Source of the DNA: Actinomycetota bacterium
GTDB lineage: Bacteria; Actinomycetota; Actinomycetes; Nanopelagicales; Nanopelagicaceae
NCBI GenBank assembly: GCA_009699205.1
Contig: WLOP01000006.1
Span: 1-64,000, forward strand
Length of the DNA: 64,000 bases
Reading direction: 5' to 3'
This document shows positions 17,967 through 26,710 of this stretch, in pieces. The notes under the pieces were generated by a model, which worked only from the letters and a program-made list of their open reading frames with translations, made no database searches and had not been told where the DNA came from. Made by a program: the position numbers and the translations under genes. Every line of letters starts with the position of its first letter. The first letter of the stretch is position 1.

Positions 17967-19102
17967 TAGTCCTCGTCGGGGTTGACGGATGTACCTGCTT
18001 CAACATCTGCAGTTCCATCTAGCGCAAAAGTGAATTCGGGCTTCCATGAAAGTGAAACCGTGTCACCTGTTTGTAAGTGTGAGGCACCGCCATCGTTCTG
18101 TTCAAAGACTGAGAGTTCTTGACCCCAAGGCATTTGAATCTGGAACTGCGTACTCACTCCGACGAAGGAAATATCTGTGATGATTCCACCGCCTAAAGTA
18201 TTTGCTTCACCGTGTTCGATCGAAATTTTTTCGGGGCGGATTCCAATAAGAACGCTCTTGTCAGAATTATCCTTGGCAAAATTTCGAGCTGAAGGGACAA
18301 CGATGCGGTTCCCATGAACCGACACTTGCAAGTCGCTTCCGCTAGAACCCTCTACTTTGCCCTTGACCAAGTTGGACTGACCCAAGAAGTTGGCGACGAA
18401 AACAGTTCGTGGGGATTCATAGAGTTCAACAGGTGAACCCATCTGCTCGATGCGTCCTTCATTCATAACCGCAATAGTGTCGGCCATAGTCATGGCTTCT
18501 TCTTGATCGTGTGTGACATGAACAAATGTCAGTCCCACTTCGGTCTGAATCCATTTAAGTTCAATCTGCATCTGGCGGCGAAGTTTGAGGTCAAGCGCGC
18601 CTAGTGGTTCATCCAAAAGCAAAAGTGCGGGCCGATTTACTATTGCCCGCGCTACTGCAATTCTCTGTTGTTGCCCACCCGATAATTGAACCGGTTTGCG
18701 ATCGGCTAAGTGCCCAAGCTCAACTAGAGCGAGAACCTTAGTAACAGCTTCCTTAACATCTTTAATCCCTCGTCGACGCAACCCAAAAGCTACATTTTCG
18801 AAAATTGTGAGATGAGGAAAAAGCGCATAGTTTTGGAAAACGGTATTCACCGGACGTGCATATGGTTTTGCATAGGTGATATCAGTATTTCCAATCGCAA
18901 TTTTTCCGGAAGTAGGTTCTTCTAAACCGGCAATCATTCGTAGCGTTGTTGTTTTTCCACATCCCGAAGGGCCAAGGAGTGCAAAGAAAGAACCTTCAGG
19001 GATGAGTAAAGTTAAATCATCGACTGCTCGGAAATCGCCAAATGCCTTAACTAAATTGGTGAGATGTAGATCGCCTTTTGTCGAAGCTGCTGCGTCGGCC
19101 AC
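17966..19102 (-). CDS. potA: Spermidine/putrescine ABC transporter ATPase PotA
   Basis: 378 residues, ATP-hydrolysing subunit of the importer. Walker A GPSGCGKTT (about residues 44-52), Q-loop QNYALFPHLT, signature LSGGQQQRIAVARAI (about 142-156), Walker B LLLLDEPLGALD and the switch His in VTHDQEEA are all intact. The C-terminal about 110 residues form a TOBE/MOP-type regulatory domain (IGIRPEKISIE), usual for PotA and MalK. One-base overlaps with both potB and potD show tight coupling of the operon. Confidence 0.93.
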   Translation of the reverse strand: MADAAASTKGDLHLTNLVKAFGDFRAVDDLTLLIPEGSFFALLGPSGCGKTTTLRMIAGLEEPTSGKIAIGNTDITYAKPYARPVNTVFQNYALFPHLTIFENVAFGLRRRGIKDVKEAVTKVLALVELGHLADRKPVQLSGGQQQRIAVARAIVNRPALLLLDEPLGALDLKLRRQMQIELKWIQTEVGLTFVHVTHDQEEAMTMADTIAVMNEGRIEQMGSPVELYESPRTVFVANFLGQSNLVKGKVEGSSGSDLQVSVHGNRIVVPSARNFAKDNSDKSVLIGIRPEKISIEHGEANTLGGGIITDISFVGVSTQFQIQMPWGQELSVFEQNDGGASHLQTGDTVSLSWKPEFTFALDGTADVEAGTSVNPDED

Positions 19103-20301
19103 TAGTTGCCTGTCGCGGTCTGGAATGCAGTCTGATACTTAGTCTCTTCTTCTGGGGTCAAAGTCGCGAAAACTTTGACTTTAGAAAGAGCTGCTGCATC
19201 AGGGAAGATATAAGGACTGCTGGCTAGAGTCGGATCAATCTTCTCCATCTCAGCTTGGGCGCCTTCAACTGGGCAGATGTAATTCACATAGGCAGCTACT
19301 TGTGCGGCAACTGCTGGGTCGTAGTAATTATTCATGACCGCTTCAGCATTTTTACGATGTGTTGATGTCGATGGAATCATCATGTTATCGCTCCACAGAG
19401 TTCCACCACTTTCTGGAATTGCGAAGTCGAATTTGCCATCATTTTCAAGAGCTAGCTGGAATACATCGCCTGACCAACCAATAACAGCGATAGCATCGCC
19501 AGAGATTAGATCTTCTTTGTATGAATTTCCCTTAACTTGACGGATAAATCCATCTTCGATGCGAGCTTTTAAGAAATCAATGGCGTTCATAAATTGCGCT
19601 TCGGTAAAGGTTACTGAAGGGTCAACGCCTTGGTACTGCATGATGATGCCCATGGTGTCGCGCATTTCAGAGAGAACTTCAATGCGACCTTTATTTGCAG
19701 GAGCAAAGAGATCATCCAGGCTATGTACGCCGCCAGGTAACTTCTCTTTATTCCAGCCAAATCCGGCAAACCCGGTCTGCCATGTCAATGAGTTAGTGCG
19801 TCCTGGATCGAAACTTACATCAGAAAGTGCAGGAAGAATGTTTACCTTGTTTGGAATTCCATCTGCATCGATTTTCTGGGTGTAACCCAGGCGAATCCAA
19901 CGGGCAGCCATCCAGTCAGTAAGAGTGACAATGTCGTACCCAATATCTTTTCCAAGTTTGAGTTGGCCCGATACCTTTCCATAGAAAGTATTGTTGTCGT
20001 CGACATCTTCTTTGTATGTGATGTCCAAACCAGATGATTTCTTAAATGCTTCAAGTGTTGGATAGCTCTTTGTCTTTTCATCAAAATCTAAATAGAGAGT
20101 CCAGTTTGCCCAGCGCGCAATTTTCTCGGTGTCAGAAACATCAACAACTGCCGATGCCTCTGTTTTAGATCCACCAGTTCCACATGCTGCAAGCAGTCCG
20201 ACTGCGCCAGCTCCTCCCACACCTGCGATAAATCCTCGACGAGACATTTGCGCTTTGATAAGTGCACGGGTTTCCGCCGAGAGCGGGCTATTTTTAGGCA
20301 T
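19102..20301 (-). CDS. potD: Polyamine ABC transporter substrate-binding lipoprotein PotD
   Basis: 399 residues. The N-terminus carries a twin-arginine-like motif SRRGFIAG (about residues 20-27), a short hydrophobic run and a lipobox LLAAC with the Cys near 41, so it is likely exported by Tat and lipid-anchored outside the membrane. The rest is a periplasmic-binding fold of the PotD/PotF type (ARWANWTLYLDFDE, DIVTLTDWMAARW, VIGWSGDVFQLA). AGGAG sits 6 bases before the ATG. It heads the potDABC operon, and its high expression relative to the channel would fit first position. Polyamine specificity is inferred from family and neighbours. Confidence 0.9.
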   Translation of the reverse strand: MPKNSPLSAETRALIKAQMSRRGFIAGVGGAGAVGLLAACGTGGSKTEASAVVDVSDTEKIARWANWTLYLDFDEKTKSYPTLEAFKKSSGLDITYKEDVDDNNTFYGKVSGQLKLGKDIGYDIVTLTDWMAARWIRLGYTQKIDADGIPNKVNILPALSDVSFDPGRTNSLTWQTGFAGFGWNKEKLPGGVHSLDDLFAPANKGRIEVLSEMRDTMGIIMQYQGVDPSVTFTEAQFMNAIDFLKARIEDGFIRQVKGNSYKEDLISGDAIAVIGWSGDVFQLALENDGKFDFAIPESGGTLWSDNMMIPSTSTHRKNAEAVMNNYYDPAVAAQVAAYVNYICPVEGAQAEMEKIDPTLASSPYIFPDAAALSKVKVFATLTPEEETKYQTAFQTATGN

Positions 20302-20419
20302 TGGAGCTCCTGTTCGTGGTGGTATTCATTGTTGGAAAGTTATCTGGCCTTCATTCATGGGTACATGGATAGGACTTAGTGCAGGAGTTTATGCCCTCAG
20401 GGAATAAATCGCCACGCAT

Positions 20420-21847
20420 TTACGCGTTGAGATTTGTCATGACGTGCTTGATGCGGGTGTAATCCTCAAAGCCGTAACTAGAGAGATCTTTGCCATATCC
20501 AGACCTTTTAAACCCACCATGAGGCATTTCGGCAACGATGGGAATATGGGTATTAATCCAGACGCAACCAAAGTCAAAGGCCTTAGCTAAACGCATTGCG
20601 CGACCGTGATCTCGAGTCCACACGCTCGATGCAAGGCCATAATCGACCCCATTTGCTAGGGCAATCGCCTCTTCTTCTGTGGTGAATTTCTGGATGGTAA
20701 TGACTGGACCAAAAATCTCGTTCTGGATCATCTCGTCATCTTGCTTGAGGTCGGCAACGATTGTAGGAGGGAAGAAGAACCCTGGTTGGTTGAGAGCTTT
20801 TCCGCCCGCCATGACCCTGGCATGTGATGGAGCGCGATCGAGGAATCCGGCAACGCGAGCCAACTGGTTGGCGTTGTTGACTGGTCCAAAGAGCACATCC
20901 TCATCAGGAGCTCCTACAGCAATCTTGTTAGCAGCCTGATCGCTCAAGAGAGCAACCATCTGATCGTAAGCGCCAGCTTGAACGAGAACGCGAGTCGCAG
21001 CAGTGCAATCTTGACCAGCATTGAAAAATCCCGCGATAGCAATTGCCTCAGCTGCGGCTTCAAGATCTGCATCATCAAATACAACAACGGGCGCTTTACC
21101 ACCTAGTTCAAGGTGCACTCGCTTAAGTTGTTTTGCAGCTGAACCAGCAACTTCCATTCCTGCGCGGACTGATCCAGTGATCGACACCATGGCGGGTGTT
21201 TTATGTTCAACAAGTGCGCGACCTGTATCGCGTTCTCCGCAGACAATATTGATGACGCCTGCCGGAAGAAATTCTGACATCACTTTGCCCATGAAAATTG
21301 TTGATGCAGGTGTCGTGTCACTTGGCTTTAAAACAACTGTATTTCCTGCAGCAATTGCTGGAGCCCATTTCCAGACCGCCATCATCATCGGATAGTTCCA
21401 GGGAGTTACTTGCGCGCAGACACCGATAGGTTCGCGACGGATAAAGGAGGTCATCCCATGCATATATTCGCCAGCAGATTTTCCTTCAAGATTTCGTGCA
21501 GCCCCTGCAAAGAAACGAATCTGATCAATCATTGGTGGAATTTCCTCAGAAGTTGTAATACTCAAAGGCTTACCCGTGTTACGCGATTCGATTGCAACAA
21601 TTTCATCAGCACGCGATTCAAGAGCGTCTGCAATCTTTAAGAGAGCTCGTTGACGCTCACTAGGAGTTGAATCTCTCCAGCCGACAAAAGCGGCAGCAGC
21701 CGATGACATTGCTGCATCAACATCTGCAGAGTTGGAGTTGGGAGCTTGCGCATAAACCTCGCCCGTTGCCGGATTTGTGATCGGTGTAGTTGCCCCTGAT
21801 GTGCTGGGTACTTCAACTCCATTGATGAGGTTGGAAAGCTGCTCCAT
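20420..21847 (-). CDS. Aldehyde dehydrogenase, gamma-aminobutyraldehyde type
   Basis: 475 residues from the ATG at 21847, preceded by AGGAG at 7 bases; a longer open frame to 22090 has no such site and would run into the divergent promoter. NAD-dependent ALDH superfamily: catalytic Cys in FFNAGQDCTAATR (about 281), general-base Glu in LELGGKAP (about 247), VTPWNYP oxyanion Asn and the SITGSVRAG cofactor loop. Best fit is 4-aminobutanal to GABA (PatD/YdcW-like), which links the aminotransferase at 22494 to GabT. Betaine aldehyde or related amino-aldehydes are alternatives. It lies upstream of potD on the same strand (118-base gap) and divergent to the Lrp-type regulator. Confidence 0.87.
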   Translation of the reverse strand: MEQLSNLINGVEVPSTSGATTPITNPATGEVYAQAPNSNSADVDAAMSSAAAAFVGWRDSTPSERQRALLKIADALESRADEIVAIESRNTGKPLSITTSEEIPPMIDQIRFFAGAARNLEGKSAGEYMHGMTSFIRREPIGVCAQVTPWNYPMMMAVWKWAPAIAAGNTVVLKPSDTTPASTIFMGKVMSEFLPAGVINIVCGERDTGRALVEHKTPAMVSITGSVRAGMEVAGSAAKQLKRVHLELGGKAPVVVFDDADLEAAAEAIAIAGFFNAGQDCTAATRVLVQAGAYDQMVALLSDQAANKIAVGAPDEDVLFGPVNNANQLARVAGFLDRAPSHARVMAGGKALNQPGFFFPPTIVADLKQDDEMIQNEIFGPVITIQKFTTEEEAIALANGVDYGLASSVWTRDHGRAMRLAKAFDFGCVWINTHIPIVAEMPHGGFKRSGYGKDLSSYGFEDYTRIKHVMTNLNA

Positions 21848-21883
21848 GTGAAAGCTCCTAAATCTAAAGTGGACCGATGGCGA

Positions 21884-21956
21884 AGGCGAGCGTACGCCTA
21901 GTTGAGCGTGATTGGATAGGCTATCTGCGGATTTGCCCATTATTTGCCAATTTTGG
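21884..21956. promoter_or_regulatory. Divergent ALDH / Lrp-type regulator control region
   Basis: The 186-base gap holds several symmetric elements: AGGCG-N6-CGCCT at 21884-21899 with an inner GCGTACGC palindrome, a direct repeat of ATTTGCC at 21931-21937 and 21942-21948, and CCAA-TT-TTGG at 21947-21956. The A/T-centred last element resembles the loose Lrp/AsnC consensus. These are plausible operators for the adjacent regulator; I could not place convincing -35/-10 boxes. Confidence 0.4.
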
Positions 21957-22033
21957 TACGGATATCGTCGTGAACACGCCCAAATACTACGGATTCCTTT
22001 GCTTTTACATGGAAGGTAAGGCAGAGTGTCGGG

Positions 22034-22492
22034 GTGGCTACCAAACATAAACAGCTCCTCGATGACACCTCCAAGGCGATCATCGAGCAATTGCAGATCG
22101 ATGGGCGCAAGCCCTATGCGGCAATTGGCTTAGCTGTAGGACTTTCTGAAGCGGCTGTGCGCCAGCGCATCGCCAAGCTTATTGAGTCTGGAGTCATGCA
22201 AGTGGTTGCCATCACCGATCCCCTCACTGTGGGTTCGTATCGCATGGCAATGGTCGGAATCAAAGTTGAAGGCGATCTCACCGCAGTTGCAGATCAGCTC
22301 GCACACTATAAAGAAGTCGACTATGTCCTTGTGACATCTGGAGGCTTTGATGTGATGTGCGAAGTTATTTGTAATGACGATGAACATCTTCTCGAACTTT
22401 TACAACGCATCCGCGCGATTCCGCAAGTACGAAGCACCGAAAGCTTTATCTACCTAAAGTTGCGCAAGCAGCTTTATAACTGGGGAACCTAA
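22034..22492 (+). CDS. Lrp/AsnC family transcriptional regulator
   Basis: 152 residues, GTG start. N-terminal winged helix-turn-helix (SKAIIEQLQIDGRKPYAAIG, then LSEAAVRQRIAKLIESGVMQVVAI, residues about 13-58) and a C-terminal RAM/ASNC ligand domain (about 65-150) with GGFDVMCEVICND. Lrp-type regulators form octamers that respond to amino acids. Divergent from the ALDH gene and one base upstream of the aminotransferase, so it probably controls the polyamine genes and its own operon (rlp-like local regulator). The effector is unknown; a polyamine or GABA-pathway metabolite is a guess from context. Confidence 0.92.
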   Translation: MATKHKQLLDDTSKAIIEQLQIDGRKPYAAIGLAVGLSEAAVRQRIAKLIESGVMQVVAITDPLTVGSYRMAMVGIKVEGDLTAVADQLAHYKEVDYVLVTSGGFDVMCEVICNDDEHLLELLQRIRAIPQVRSTESFIYLKLRKQLYNWGT

Positions 22493-22493
22493 A

Positions 22494-23915
22494 ATGTCAG
22501 CGACGACAACCACCTTCGACAATGTCCAGCAATTTGACTCCGATCTTGAGAGCAATTGGTCCAACCGCGCTAAGAAAAATCTTTGGATGCATTTTTCACG
22601 AATGGGCGCATACGAAGATGGCGGTTCAATACCGATAATCGTTAAAGGTGAAGGCCCTTATATTTACGATGATCGAGGCAAGAAATATCTCGATGGAATC
22701 TCCTCGCTATTCGCCGTACAAATTGGACACGGTCGAACCGAGATGGCTGAGGCTTATGCAAAACAAGTTTCAGATATCGCATACTTCCCAGTGTGGTCAT
22801 ACGCTAATCCGCGCAATATCGAATTAGCTGAGAAGTTAACTTCCCTGACCCCTGGCGATCTCAATCACGTCTTCTTCACCTCTGCCGGCGGCGAAGCAGT
22901 TGAAACTGCGGCGAAATTAATCAAGCAGTACTTCAAAATCACTGGACAACCACTCAAGCATAAAATCATTAGCCGCCACGTTGCCTATCACGGCACCACA
23001 CAAGGGGCCTTATCCATCACCGGCATCCCTGCCGCGAAGCAATATTTTGAACCCCTTATCGCTGGTCATCACAAAGTCCCTAACACCAACTTTTATCGAG
23101 CTCCACTCAATCATCGTGATTCTTTTGAAGAATTCGGGCAGTGGGCTGCCAATCGCATTGAAGAAGCAATTTTGTTTGAAGGTGCTGAAACAGTTGCTGC
23201 CGTTTTCGTTGAGCCGGTGCAAAACTCGGGTGGATGCTTTGCTCCCCCAGCAGGTTATCTGCAACGAGTACGCGAAATTTGCGATCAATACGATGTCATC
23301 ATGGTCTGCGATGAAACCATCAACGGCTTTGGACGAATCGGCGAATTCTTCGCTTCAAACCGTTACGGAGTAATCCCTGACATCATCACTTGCGGCAAGG
23401 GAATGACATCTGGTTACTTCCCTATGGGCGCAATGATTGCCAATGAACGTCTCTACGAACCTTTCCGAAAAGGAACGATGAGTTTCCTTCATGGCTTCAC
23501 CTTTGGTGGTCATCCAGCGGGCGCTGCAGTAGCGCTCAAGAACATCGAGATTTTGGAGCGTGAAGGAATTAATCAGCATGTTCGAGATAACGAAGCTGCC
23601 TTCAAATCTACAATTGAAAAGCTCTATGACTTGCCTATCGTTGGCGATGTTCGCGGGGCAGGTTACTTCTTAGCTGTAGAACTTGTGAAAGATAAAGTCA
23701 CTCGTGAAACTTTCTCGGCAGAGGAAAGTGAACGCCTGCTACGCGGATTCCTTTCGAAAGCGCTCTTCGAAAATGGCCTCTACTGCCGTGCCGATGATCG
23801 CGGAGACCCTGTAATCCAATTAGCGCCACCACTTACGTGCGACCAGAGTCATTTTGATGAGATTGAATCAATTTTGAGAACAGTTCTCACCGAAGCTGCC
23901 TCTATCATTGCATGA
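22494..23915 (+). CDS. Class III aminotransferase, putrescine/diamine type
   Basis: 473 residues. PLP enzyme of the omega-amino acid and diamine group (SpuC, taurine/beta-alanine-pyruvate family). Visible: FTSAGGEAVETAAKLIKQYF, AYHGTTQGALS, EPVQNSGGCFAPPAGYL, the Asp in VCDETINGFGRIG and the Schiff-base Lys in CGKGMTSG (about 301). The likely reaction is putrescine plus pyruvate or 2-oxoglutarate to 4-aminobutanal, feeding the ALDH encoded across the divergent region. It is co-directional with and one base after the regulator and overlaps the next gene (ATGATG). Substrate assignment is inference from the cluster. Confidence 0.86.
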   Translation: MSATTTTFDNVQQFDSDLESNWSNRAKKNLWMHFSRMGAYEDGGSIPIIVKGEGPYIYDDRGKKYLDGISSLFAVQIGHGRTEMAEAYAKQVSDIAYFPVWSYANPRNIELAEKLTSLTPGDLNHVFFTSAGGEAVETAAKLIKQYFKITGQPLKHKIISRHVAYHGTTQGALSITGIPAAKQYFEPLIAGHHKVPNTNFYRAPLNHRDSFEEFGQWAANRIEEAILFEGAETVAAVFVEPVQNSGGCFAPPAGYLQRVREICDQYDVIMVCDETINGFGRIGEFFASNRYGVIPDIITCGKGMTSGYFPMGAMIANERLYEPFRKGTMSFLHGFTFGGHPAGAAVALKNIEILEREGINQHVRDNEAAFKSTIEKLYDLPIVGDVRGAGYFLAVELVKDKVTRETFSAEESERLLRGFLSKALFENGLYCRADDRGDPVIQLAPPLTCDQSHFDEIESILRTVLTEAASIIA

Positions 23916-24550
23916 TGAGCGATCGCACACAGGTACACAGATCACCGCATAAGCAGAACTTTGATCCTGCCTTAGCGAAATCGATTATTCAACGAGCAAT
24001 TGTTGCGCATGTCGGAATCTCTGTTGACGGACAGCCGTACGTTCTTCCTGTTGCGTGCGCCCCTTATAAAGATGAACTCCTCTTGCATGGATCTAACGCG
24101 TCGCGAATGTTCAAAACTCTGATGGACGGCGCGCCCGCGTGCATCACTATTACGCATGTAGATGGTTTGGTTCTTGCTCGTTCCTCCTATGAATCATCTA
24201 TGCACTACCAATCTCTCATGGCTCTAGGTGTCGGCAGAAACCTAGAAGGCGATGAGAAAATCGACGCGTTAGATGTGCTCACAGAACACCTATTCCCTGA
24301 GCGTTTACAGGAATTAAGGAAATCCCTTGATCAGGAAGTAAACGCCACTTCGATTGTGGCTTTTCCACTGACAGAAATCAGCGTAAAGATTTCTAATGGT
24401 CAACCAAAAGATAAAGAGATGGATCTCGATTCTGATCTTTGGGCAGGAATTTTGCCAATAGAGAGAAAATATGGAGTGGCGATACCGGCAGATAATTTGC
24501 GTCCCGGGATTGCTCTCCCGGATTACATCGCAACCTGGATTGCTGGATAG
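23912..24550 (+). CDS. PNPOx-like FMN-binding split-barrel protein
   Basis: 212 residues. Resembles the pyridoxamine 5'-phosphate oxidase-like family of flavin-nucleotide-binding proteins (COG3467, NimA-like): IIQRAIVAHVGISVDGQPYVLPVAC near residues 24-48, LLLHGSNASRMFKTL at about 57-71 and SYESSMHYQSLMALG at about 92-106. Such proteins bind FMN, F420 or haem; the reaction is unknown here. It starts within the aminotransferase stop codon, so it is translated with it. A role in handling a reactive intermediate or supplying PLP for the aminotransferases is possible but unproven. Two ATG codons in tandem (23912, 23915) are equivalent. Confidence 0.75.
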   Translation: MMSDRTQVHRSPHKQNFDPALAKSIIQRAIVAHVGISVDGQPYVLPVACAPYKDELLLHGSNASRMFKTLMDGAPACITITHVDGLVLARSSYESSMHYQSLMALGVGRNLEGDEKIDALDVLTEHLFPERLQELRKSLDQEVNATSIVAFPLTEISVKISNGQPKDKEMDLDSDLWAGILPIERKYGVAIPADNLRPGIALPDYIATWIAG

Positions 24551-24560
24551 CGCTTCTTCC

Positions 24561-25853
24561 ATGAGTCTGTGGTGGGAATTAGTTGAACGTCCAACTTTTT
24601 CACCAGAAAGTCTCGACCGAAAATGGGATGTCCTCATCGTTGGTGCTGGTTTCAGCGGTTTATGGAGCGCGCATCATCTTCTAGAAAGAAATCCTGATCT
24701 CAAAATTGCCGTAGTTGAGAAATCAACTGTGGGCTCAGGTGCTAGCGGGAGAAATGGTGGCTGGGCTTCGGCTCTCTATCCAGTTACCGAAGAAAACCTT
24801 CGCAAGAACTTCACAGCCGGCGCTATCGATTCGCTGAATCTGCATTTGCGTGGAGCTATTGATGAAATCGAAGCCTTTACCAAGAAAAATAGGATTGATT
24901 GCGGTTTTGCCAAAGGTGGAACTTTGACCGTTGCTCGGAATAAAGGTCAATTAGCAAGAATGGCTAAGGAGATAAACCTCAACGCCGAAGAAACTGCATC
25001 ACGTATCGGCATGAGAAATGCTCTTGGATCTCACTTCACTCCCGATTGCGCCGCTATTAATCCTGCGGCGCTCGTGGTTGGGCTGGCCAAATTCCTGCAA
25101 GCAAAAGGAGTTTCTATCTTTGAAAATACCACGGCAACTATTTCTCCTGATAATTGCGTTTCAGTCAATGGGCGCACCGTAGAGAGCAAGAATGTAATTC
25201 GCGCAACTGAGGCCTACCACGCAAATTCGCGCGATCAAATTCCTGTTTATTCCCTGATGATCGCAACTGATCCTCTGCCTCACTCCGTACTCGCCTTAAT
25301 CGGCTTAAATAGCCGCGAAACTTTCTCCGATGGATCCTTCTCCGTTAACTATGCACAACGAACATCAGATAACCGTTTAGCGATTGGTGGACGAGGCGCA
25401 CCTTATGCGTGGGGCTCGCGACGGAATGATGCGACAGAGATGCATAGACGTATCCATCATCAACTTCGTGAACTCGCGCGCGATTGGTTTCCGGTCCTTG
25501 CCGATATCCCCTTCCCTTATTCATGGGGTGGCGCTGTTGCCATTACACGCGACTGGTCACCATATGTACGTTGGAATAACTCATACGGCGAGTTGGGTGG
25601 ATATGCGGGCGACGGCGTGACGCTTTCCTATTTAACTGCAGCAACAATGGCCGATCTAGTCACAGGTGTTGCAACTTCTAGAACCCAACTCCCCTATGTC
25701 CAATGGCGAAGTCCCGCGTGGGAACGCGAACCTTTGCGTTGGATTGCGATTAATAGCGCCATTGCGCTCTCCTCTGCCGCTGACTGGGAAGAACGCAGAA
25801 CTCATCGCTCAAGTTTGTTAATGAAGGCTTTGGCGCCCATAATCGGCAAGTGA
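24561..25853 (+). CDS. Second PuuB-like FAD-dependent oxidoreductase
   Basis: 430 residues from the ATG at 24561 (MSLWWELVERPTFSPE), chosen because it lies just after the previous stop codon; an open frame from 24471 would overlap that gene by 80 bases. Rossmann FAD motif DVLIVGAGFSGLWSAHHLL near residues 23-41, GSGASGRNGGWAS after it, and GYAGDGVTLSYL as the C-terminal FAD loop (about 346-357). Same family as the protein at 14743-16155 but clearly diverged and about 40 residues shorter. Probably oxidises another amine of the pathway. Its stop overlaps the start of the next gene by 4 bases. Confidence 0.8.
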   Translation: MSLWWELVERPTFSPESLDRKWDVLIVGAGFSGLWSAHHLLERNPDLKIAVVEKSTVGSGASGRNGGWASALYPVTEENLRKNFTAGAIDSLNLHLRGAIDEIEAFTKKNRIDCGFAKGGTLTVARNKGQLARMAKEINLNAEETASRIGMRNALGSHFTPDCAAINPAALVVGLAKFLQAKGVSIFENTTATISPDNCVSVNGRTVESKNVIRATEAYHANSRDQIPVYSLMIATDPLPHSVLALIGLNSRETFSDGSFSVNYAQRTSDNRLAIGGRGAPYAWGSRRNDATEMHRRIHHQLRELARDWFPVLADIPFPYSWGGAVAITRDWSPYVRWNNSYGELGGYAGDGVTLSYLTAATMADLVTGVATSRTQLPYVQWRSPAWEREPLRWIAINSAIALSSAADWEERRTHRSSLLMKALAPIIGK

Positions 25854-26710
25854 AAAGCAAGAGATATAGCGCACTGATTCTTGCCGGTATTTGTTTCGGC
25901 TCAACTGGAACCGCGCAAGCTCTCGGACCAGACGGGATTTCGCCACTTGCCGTCGGGAGTGCCCGCCTTATCTGCGGCGCTCTCTTGCTCTGGGTCTTCA
26001 CTCTCACAAAGAATTCTAAAAAAAGTAAGATTGCATCTACAGACCTTTGGCTCGCCGCAATTGGCTTCACGATCTATCAACTTGCTTTTTTCTCCGCGGT
26101 AAAAAGTACGGGAGTCTCTATCGGGACTGTGACTGCCCTTGGTAGTGCGCCTGCGCTCACTGGCTTGATTTCATGGTTGATTAATCGCGAAAAACCTACT
26201 GGCCGTTGGTTTGTGGCAACAATCATTACAACCCTTGGCATAATCGTGCTCAGTAATGCAAAGGGATTTTCAGAATTCAATTTAAACGGATTCATGATGG
26301 CTATTGCCGCGGGTGCAGCATTTTCGCTCTTTGCTGTTACGAGTAAACGGGCGCTCAACACTGGGATTGATAGCACCCTAGCTATGTCGAAAATATTCTT
26401 GCTAGCAGCTCTGCTGGGCACGCCCTTTTTATTTGTCGGCCAATTTTCACCGTTTGCAACTACTGGCGGTGTAGTGATGATTCTCTGGCTTGGCCTAGTA
26501 CCTACAGCACTTGCTTATATTGCCTACGGATATGGATTGCACGGAGTTCGAGCAAGTACATCCTCTACCTTGATACTTTCTGAACCGGCCACCGCTACAT
26601 TGTTGGCTGCCGTTGTACTCAACGAATCCTTAAACACTCGTTCCTGGACGGGAATTGCAATTATCGCCCTAGGGCTTATCTATCTATCCCAAGAAAAAAC
26701 TAAGGCTTAG
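25850..26710 (+). CDS. EamA/DMT family permease
   Basis: 286 residues, GTG start overlapping the preceding TGA. About ten transmembrane segments in two EamA repeats (residues about 1-135 and 140-282), beginning [20 protein letters not shown] and, in the second half, [21 protein letters not shown]. Drug/metabolite transporter superfamily; usually exporters of amino acids or metabolites, here possibly of an amine or amino acid. It is the last gene of the plus-strand island operon and its 3' end overlaps convergent rlmN by 11 bases. Confidence 0.83.
   Translation: MKSKRYSALILAGICFGSTGTAQALGPDGISPLAVGSARLICGALLLWVFTLTKNSKKSKIASTDLWLAAIGFTIYQLAFFSAVKSTGVSIGTVTALGSAPALTGLISWLINREKPTGRWFVATIITTLGIIVLSNAKGFSEFNLNGFMMAIAAGAAFSLFAVTSKRALNTGIDSTLAMSKIFLLAALLGTPFLFVGQFSPFATTGGVVMILWLGLVPTALAYIAYGYGLHGVRASTSSTLILSEPATATLLAAVVLNESLNTRSWTGIAIIALGLIYLSQEKTKA

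Noticed and set aside
21848-22090. 81-codon extension of the aldehyde dehydrogenase
   Set aside because: It crosses the divergent promoter and the regulator gene start; the ATG at 21847 has a good ribosome site and family-like N-terminus.
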